Part shown: positions 61,215 through 64,000 of the stretch, one piece after another
How the letters are laid out: each line of letters starts with the position of its first letter
How positions within the stretch are numbered: position 1 is the first letter of the stretch
Source of the DNA: JAZPYZ01 sp045544455
GTDB taxonomy: Bacteria > Bacillota > Clostridia > Oscillospirales > Acutalibacteraceae
Length of the DNA stretch: 64,000 nucleotides
Assembly: GCA_045544455.1 (NCBI GenBank)
Contig: JAZPYZ010000019.1
Coordinates: forward strand, 62,001 to 126,000
Direction of reading: 5' to 3'
Made by a program: the position numbers and the translations under genes
Notes under the pieces: model-generated
What the model was told of the DNA's origin: nothing
Seen by the model: the letters and a program-made list of their open reading frames with translations, nothing else
Database searches by the model: none

Positions 61215-62420
61215 TTATACCGACTCCCTTCTCGTTTCATCCACCGTACACACCACTACGCCATCGGTCAACCGCACGTCCATTTGATTACCGACCGTTA
61301 CGTCTGCGGTAGAGTGAACGGTTTTGCCGTCCTTTTGCACCAAGGCATACCCACGCCCCAACACTTTCAACGGACTCAAAACGTCTAATTTACCGGCCGA
61401 AGCCGTCAATCGTTTTTCTGCTTGCGCCAAACTGCCGCGCATGGTTTGCGCAAACGTTTTGGTCAAATAATCAAGCCGCATGCCGCGATCTTCTACATAA
61501 AACAACGGCGTCGACAAACATCGTTTCCCACGTAACACATCCAGCGATTTGCCAAGATTGATCGTGTGCTGCCGCACCGCACGCACCGCACGCGATGACA
61601 ACTGTTCGGTATAAGAGATCAGTTGCATCTGTTCCGGTACGGCCAGTTCTGCCGCTGCTGACGGCGTCGGTGCACGCAGATCCGCTGCAAAATCGCAAAT
61701 GGTAAAATCGGTCTCATGTCCCACCGCCGAAATCACCGGAATAGCAGAAGCCGCTACCGCACGCGCCACCTGCTCATCGTTGAACGCCCATAGTTCCTCA
61801 ATTGAACCACCGCCGCGCCCGATGATAATCACATCCGCGGCGCGTGTTTCGTTCATCCGTTTGACCGCCTGTACCAATTGCGGCGGCGCATCGGCCCCTT
61901 GCACCAACACCGGCACAAACACGATCTGTGCCAACGGATATCGGCGGCCGAGCACGTTGAGGATATCCCGTACCGCCGCACCGGTCGGGGATGTGATTAC
62001 CCCGATCCGCAACGGAAACCGTGGAATCGGCCGTTTGCGCGCTTCGTCAAACAACCCTTCTTCGGCCAGGCGAGTTTTCAACTGTTCGTACGCGACCTGG
62101 AGTGCCCCCACCCCATCGGGTTGCATATCCTCGATATAAATTTGAAACGCGCCGTCTTTTTCGTATAACGATACACGTGCTTTCACGATAACTTTCATAC
62201 CGTTTTCAGGCATGAACGCCAATTTCGACGCATACGACCGAAACATGACCGCTTTAACCAGGGCGGTTTCGTCTTTCAACGATAAATAATAGTGCGACGT
62301 TTTATAGTGATTGGTGAAATTGGATATTTCACCGCTGATATACACCGTGGTAAGCCGCGGATCGGATTCCAACATGGATTTTACATAACGATTGAGTTGT
62401 GAAACTGTTATAACCGTCAT
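61215..62420 (-). CDS. xseA: exodeoxyribonuclease VII large subunit
   Basis: 401 residues from the ATG at 62420 (AGGGGTG 5 nt upstream); a longer frame would begin in the previous gene. OB-fold start (ISGEISNF), catalytic domain with ITSPTGAAVRDIL, IIGRGGGSIEELWAFND, and AVGHETDFTICDFAADLRAP. Degrades single-stranded DNA from both ends. Confidence 0.96.
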   Translation of the reverse strand: MTVITVSQLNRYVKSMLESDPRLTTVYISGEISNFTNHYKTSHYYLSLKDETALVKAVMFRSYASKLAFMPENGMKVIVKARVSLYEKDGAFQIYIEDMQPDGVGALQVAYEQLKTRLAEEGLFDEARKRPIPRFPLRIGVITSPTGAAVRDILNVLGRRYPLAQIVFVPVLVQGADAPPQLVQAVKRMNETRAADVIIIGRGGGSIEELWAFNDEQVARAVAASAIPVISAVGHETDFTICDFAADLRAPTPSAAAELAVPEQMQLISYTEQLSSRAVRAVRQHTINLGKSLDVLRGKRCLSTPLFYVEDRGMRLDYLTKTFAQTMRGSLAQAEKRLTASAGKLDVLSPLKVLGRGYALVQKDGKTVHSTADVTVGNQMDVRLTDGVVVCTVDETRRESV

Positions 62421-62424
62421 ACGT

Positions 62425-63366
62425 TCACCCCTGTTGATTCTTAATCGAGCCAAGCACCGATATCCCAACCGCGTTATCAGCCGAAAATTCCGCCGGTGCA
62501 AAACAACCGCCGAAGCGTTTGGTCAACTGCTCCGAAATATATCGACTGGACATCACGCCGCCGGCATATAACAACGGCAGATCGCCGTATTGTTCGAGCA
62601 AGCGTTCGGTCATGGACGCCAACGTTTCGGTCACAAAACTGAAACAAAACCGCGCAACCTCTTGAGGGGCCGCCCCTTTTTCAAACAAGGCACGGCATTG
62701 GTTTTCCACACCCGATAAATGGCAGTTCACCCCATCCATGCTTGGCCGAACTTTATCGAGACCGCCTGCCTGCAGACTAAGCTTGTCCATTTCGACGCCG
62801 GCCGGAAACATCAGTCCCATCATCACACCGATACGGTCGATGAGTTGTCCGGCTTTTAAATCTAACGAACCAGCTACCTTGCGGCATCGAATAACCCCTT
62901 CGGCATCCGGTTCCACCAACAGCGCATCGGTTGTGCCGCCGGATACGTGAAACGCCAAAAACGAACGATGGATCCAATCCAGTTTATCGGCGCCATATAG
63001 TGCGGCCGCCACGTGTCCCTGTTGATGGCTAAAGGTATATAGTTTTGTGTTTAATACAGACGAAAGTGACCGTGCCAACCCCACGCCGGCGAGGAAACAC
63101 GGCATATACGATCCCACTTCGCCGGTCGGCCGATCAGACACCGCCACAACCGTTGGGCGTTGTTCGGTTTGCGCAAATAACTGCTCGACCATGTCGGGCA
63201 ATTGTTTCGTATGATGAAAAACCGCATCGCTTTGGCGCAATCCCCGTTCTCCTGCCGCAACAGGAAGTAACTGACGCCGATGCAATACGGTTGTGTTTGT
63301 GTGCAGAGCGACCGACGTGGTGTAATTGCTGGTATCGATACCGAGTGCGATATTTCGATCAGGCAT
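62425..63366 (-). CDS. Kae1/TsaD-like protein (peptidase M22 family paralogue)
   Basis: 313 residues from the ATG at 63366 (GAGGGTG 6 nt upstream), overlapping nusB by 8 bp. ASKHA fold: ALGIDTSNYTTSVAL at the start, HxxxH metal pair in FSHQQGHVAAAL, AFHVSGGTTDALLV, and AGGVMSSRYISEQL. It is clearly distinct from the true TsaD at 20566 and shorter. This paralogue occupies the place that folD has in Bacillus (nusB-folD-xseA). Function unknown; it might bind a nucleotide-linked small molecule. Confidence 0.9.
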   Translation of the reverse strand: MPDRNIALGIDTSNYTTSVALHTNTTVLHRRQLLPVAAGERGLRQSDAVFHHTKQLPDMVEQLFAQTEQRPTVVAVSDRPTGEVGSYMPCFLAGVGLARSLSSVLNTKLYTFSHQQGHVAAALYGADKLDWIHRSFLAFHVSGGTTDALLVEPDAEGVIRCRKVAGSLDLKAGQLIDRIGVMMGLMFPAGVEMDKLSLQAGGLDKVRPSMDGVNCHLSGVENQCRALFEKGAAPQEVARFCFSFVTETLASMTERLLEQYGDLPLLYAGGVMSSRYISEQLTKRFGGCFAPAEFSADNAVGISVLGSIKNQQG

Positions 63367-63772
63367 CGGCGCCACCCTCTGTGCGCGCCACACCGCCGAG
63401 CAACCCGTTGACGAAAGTATAATCCTCATCGCCACCGTATTTTTTCGCTAACTCGACCGCTTCGTTGATCACGACGCTGACCGGCGTTTCGGGCATATAA
63501 CGCATTTCGGCAATGGCGCATCGCAATATCGTGAGAGCCACCTTAGACATACGGGCGCGATTCCATTTGTGTGAATGCGTATCGATGAGTTGGTCAATCT
63601 CCTCCAAATGCTCCACCGCCAGTTGAGCCAAACACAACGAAAAATCGTTTTGTTCGATTTCACGGGCTTCAATGGCATCTTCGTAGATATCGGCCATATC
63701 CTTTTCGCAAAACTCACGTTCAAACAAAAGGACAAACGCCAACTCTCTCGCTTCTCGTCTTGTCATGCTCAT
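63359..63772 (-). CDS. nusB: transcription antitermination factor NusB
   Basis: 137 residues from the ATG at 63772 (AGGA 9 nt upstream); an ATG at 63781 would abut the ribosome site. Starts MSMTRREARELAFVLLFERE and carries the all-helical NusB core with VVINEAVELAKKYG, DEDYTFVNGLLGG. With NusE/S10 it binds boxA in rRNA leaders. Confidence 0.95.
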   Translation of the reverse strand: MSMTRREARELAFVLLFEREFCEKDMADIYEDAIEAREIEQNDFSLCLAQLAVEHLEEIDQLIDTHSHKWNRARMSKVALTILRCAIAEMRYMPETPVSVVINEAVELAKKYGGDEDYTFVNGLLGGVARTEGGADA

Positions 63773-63826
63773 GCTTTTCATTCCTTTTCAATGTACGACA
63801 AAATGTGACAACTATGTACGAAAATA

Positions 63827-63848
63827 CCCTCCGCCAAATGGCGGAGGG
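63827..63848 (-). terminator. hairpin between asp23 and nusB
   Basis: CCCTCCGCC/GGCGGAGGG with a 4-nt loop, followed on the minus strand by TATTTT. A terminator or attenuator; nusB downstream must have some read-through or its own promoter, which I did not find. Confidence 0.8.
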
Positions 63849-63865
63849 ATTCCACCGTGCTTACG

Positions 63866-64000
63866 TTATTCTTTCGGTTCCGTTTCCACACCGGCAATGT
63901 TGACGTCTACGCGAGTCAACGGTTTACCGGCCATCGAATGGATCGCCGCTTTAACCGCCTTTTGCACTTCGGCAGCCACCTCTTGAATGTGTTCACCGAG
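63866..64000 (-). CDS. Asp23/Gls24 family (YqhY-like) protein, 5' part beyond the window
   Basis: 44 C-terminal residues are visible, LGEHIQEVAAEVQKAVKAA then IHSMAGKPLTRVDVNIAGV and a stop. This is the C-terminal part of the Asp23 domain. In Firmicutes YqhY sits between accBC and nusB and affects acetyl-CoA carboxylase and fatty-acid balance. The identification is supported by position. Confidence 0.85.
   Translation of the reverse strand, partial: LGEHIQEVAAEVQKAVKAAIHSMAGKPLTRVDVNIAGVETEPKE

Overview
The window is 64 kb of chromosome from an endospore-forming, Gram-positive anaerobe, most likely an uncultured member of class Clostridia (Oscillospirales- or Christensenellales-like; the order is a guess). 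Support comes from spoIVA, an alpha/beta-type small acid-soluble spore protein, an M23/M50 pair resembling SpoIVFA/SpoIVFB, the Firmicute gene order asp23-nusB-...-xseA-xseB-ispA-dxs-tlyA-nadK-argR-recN, a CIRCE-controlled groES-groEL operon, a yybP-ykoY-type manganese riboswitch, and many TTGANN-17-TATAAT promoters. No rRNA, tRNA, CRISPR array, transposase or integrase was seen. Most genes lie on the minus strand.

Layout. 1-3.1 kb: minus-strand operon of a sugar-1-phosphate transferase, a CpsB-type phosphatase, zapA and a U32 peptidase (cut by the window edge). 3.2-5.6 kb: glycogen phosphorylase. 5.9-11.7 kb: a five-gene operon of three different ATP-grasp ligases, an ornithine cyclodeaminase/SbnB-like dehydrogenase and an HlpA-like glycosyltransferase; it looks acquired and is bracketed by a diverged direct repeat. 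12-14 kb: a spore-protein gene, a phosphodiesterase, and three small unknown genes behind a sporulation-type promoter. 14-18.5 kb: GTP-dependent PEP carboxykinase and a divergent GH2 beta-mannosidase. 18.5-23.2 kb: a riboswitch-headed operon mntP - arginine/tyrosine phosphatase - rimI - tsaD - ktrB - ktrA. 23.2-28.2 kb: DUF5685/DnaJ/membrane protein operon and uvrA. 28.4-31 kb: plus-strand sugar operon of an HTH-PfkB kinase fusion, a D-lyxose isomerase and a class II aldolase. 31.2-33.4 kb: a second small insert with an XRE regulator, a palindromic operator, a paralogue of the first insert's glycosyltransferase and a NeuD-like acyltransferase. 33.5-40.2 kb: uvrB, then an AraC-controlled dehydrogenase operon. 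40.2-46.4 kb: glycerol-phosphate genes (HAD phosphatase, DUF1667, two flavoproteins, a GDPD and an MFS carrier). 46.5-49.8 kb: secG, M50 and M23 proteases, spoIVA. 49.8-53.4 kb: TPM/LemA pair and groESL. 53.5-64 kb: a PqqD/HPrK-like pair, then the conserved recN-to-asp23 housekeeping block.

How they fit together. Three strands of physiology recur: central and storage carbon metabolism (glycogen, mannosides, lyxose/xylulose, glycerol phosphate, gluconeogenesis), sporulation, and cell-surface glycan building. The least explained units are the ATP-grasp operon and its small relative at 31-33 kb. They share a glycosyltransferase family and may together make or decorate an amino-acid-modified surface glycan; that function is inference only.
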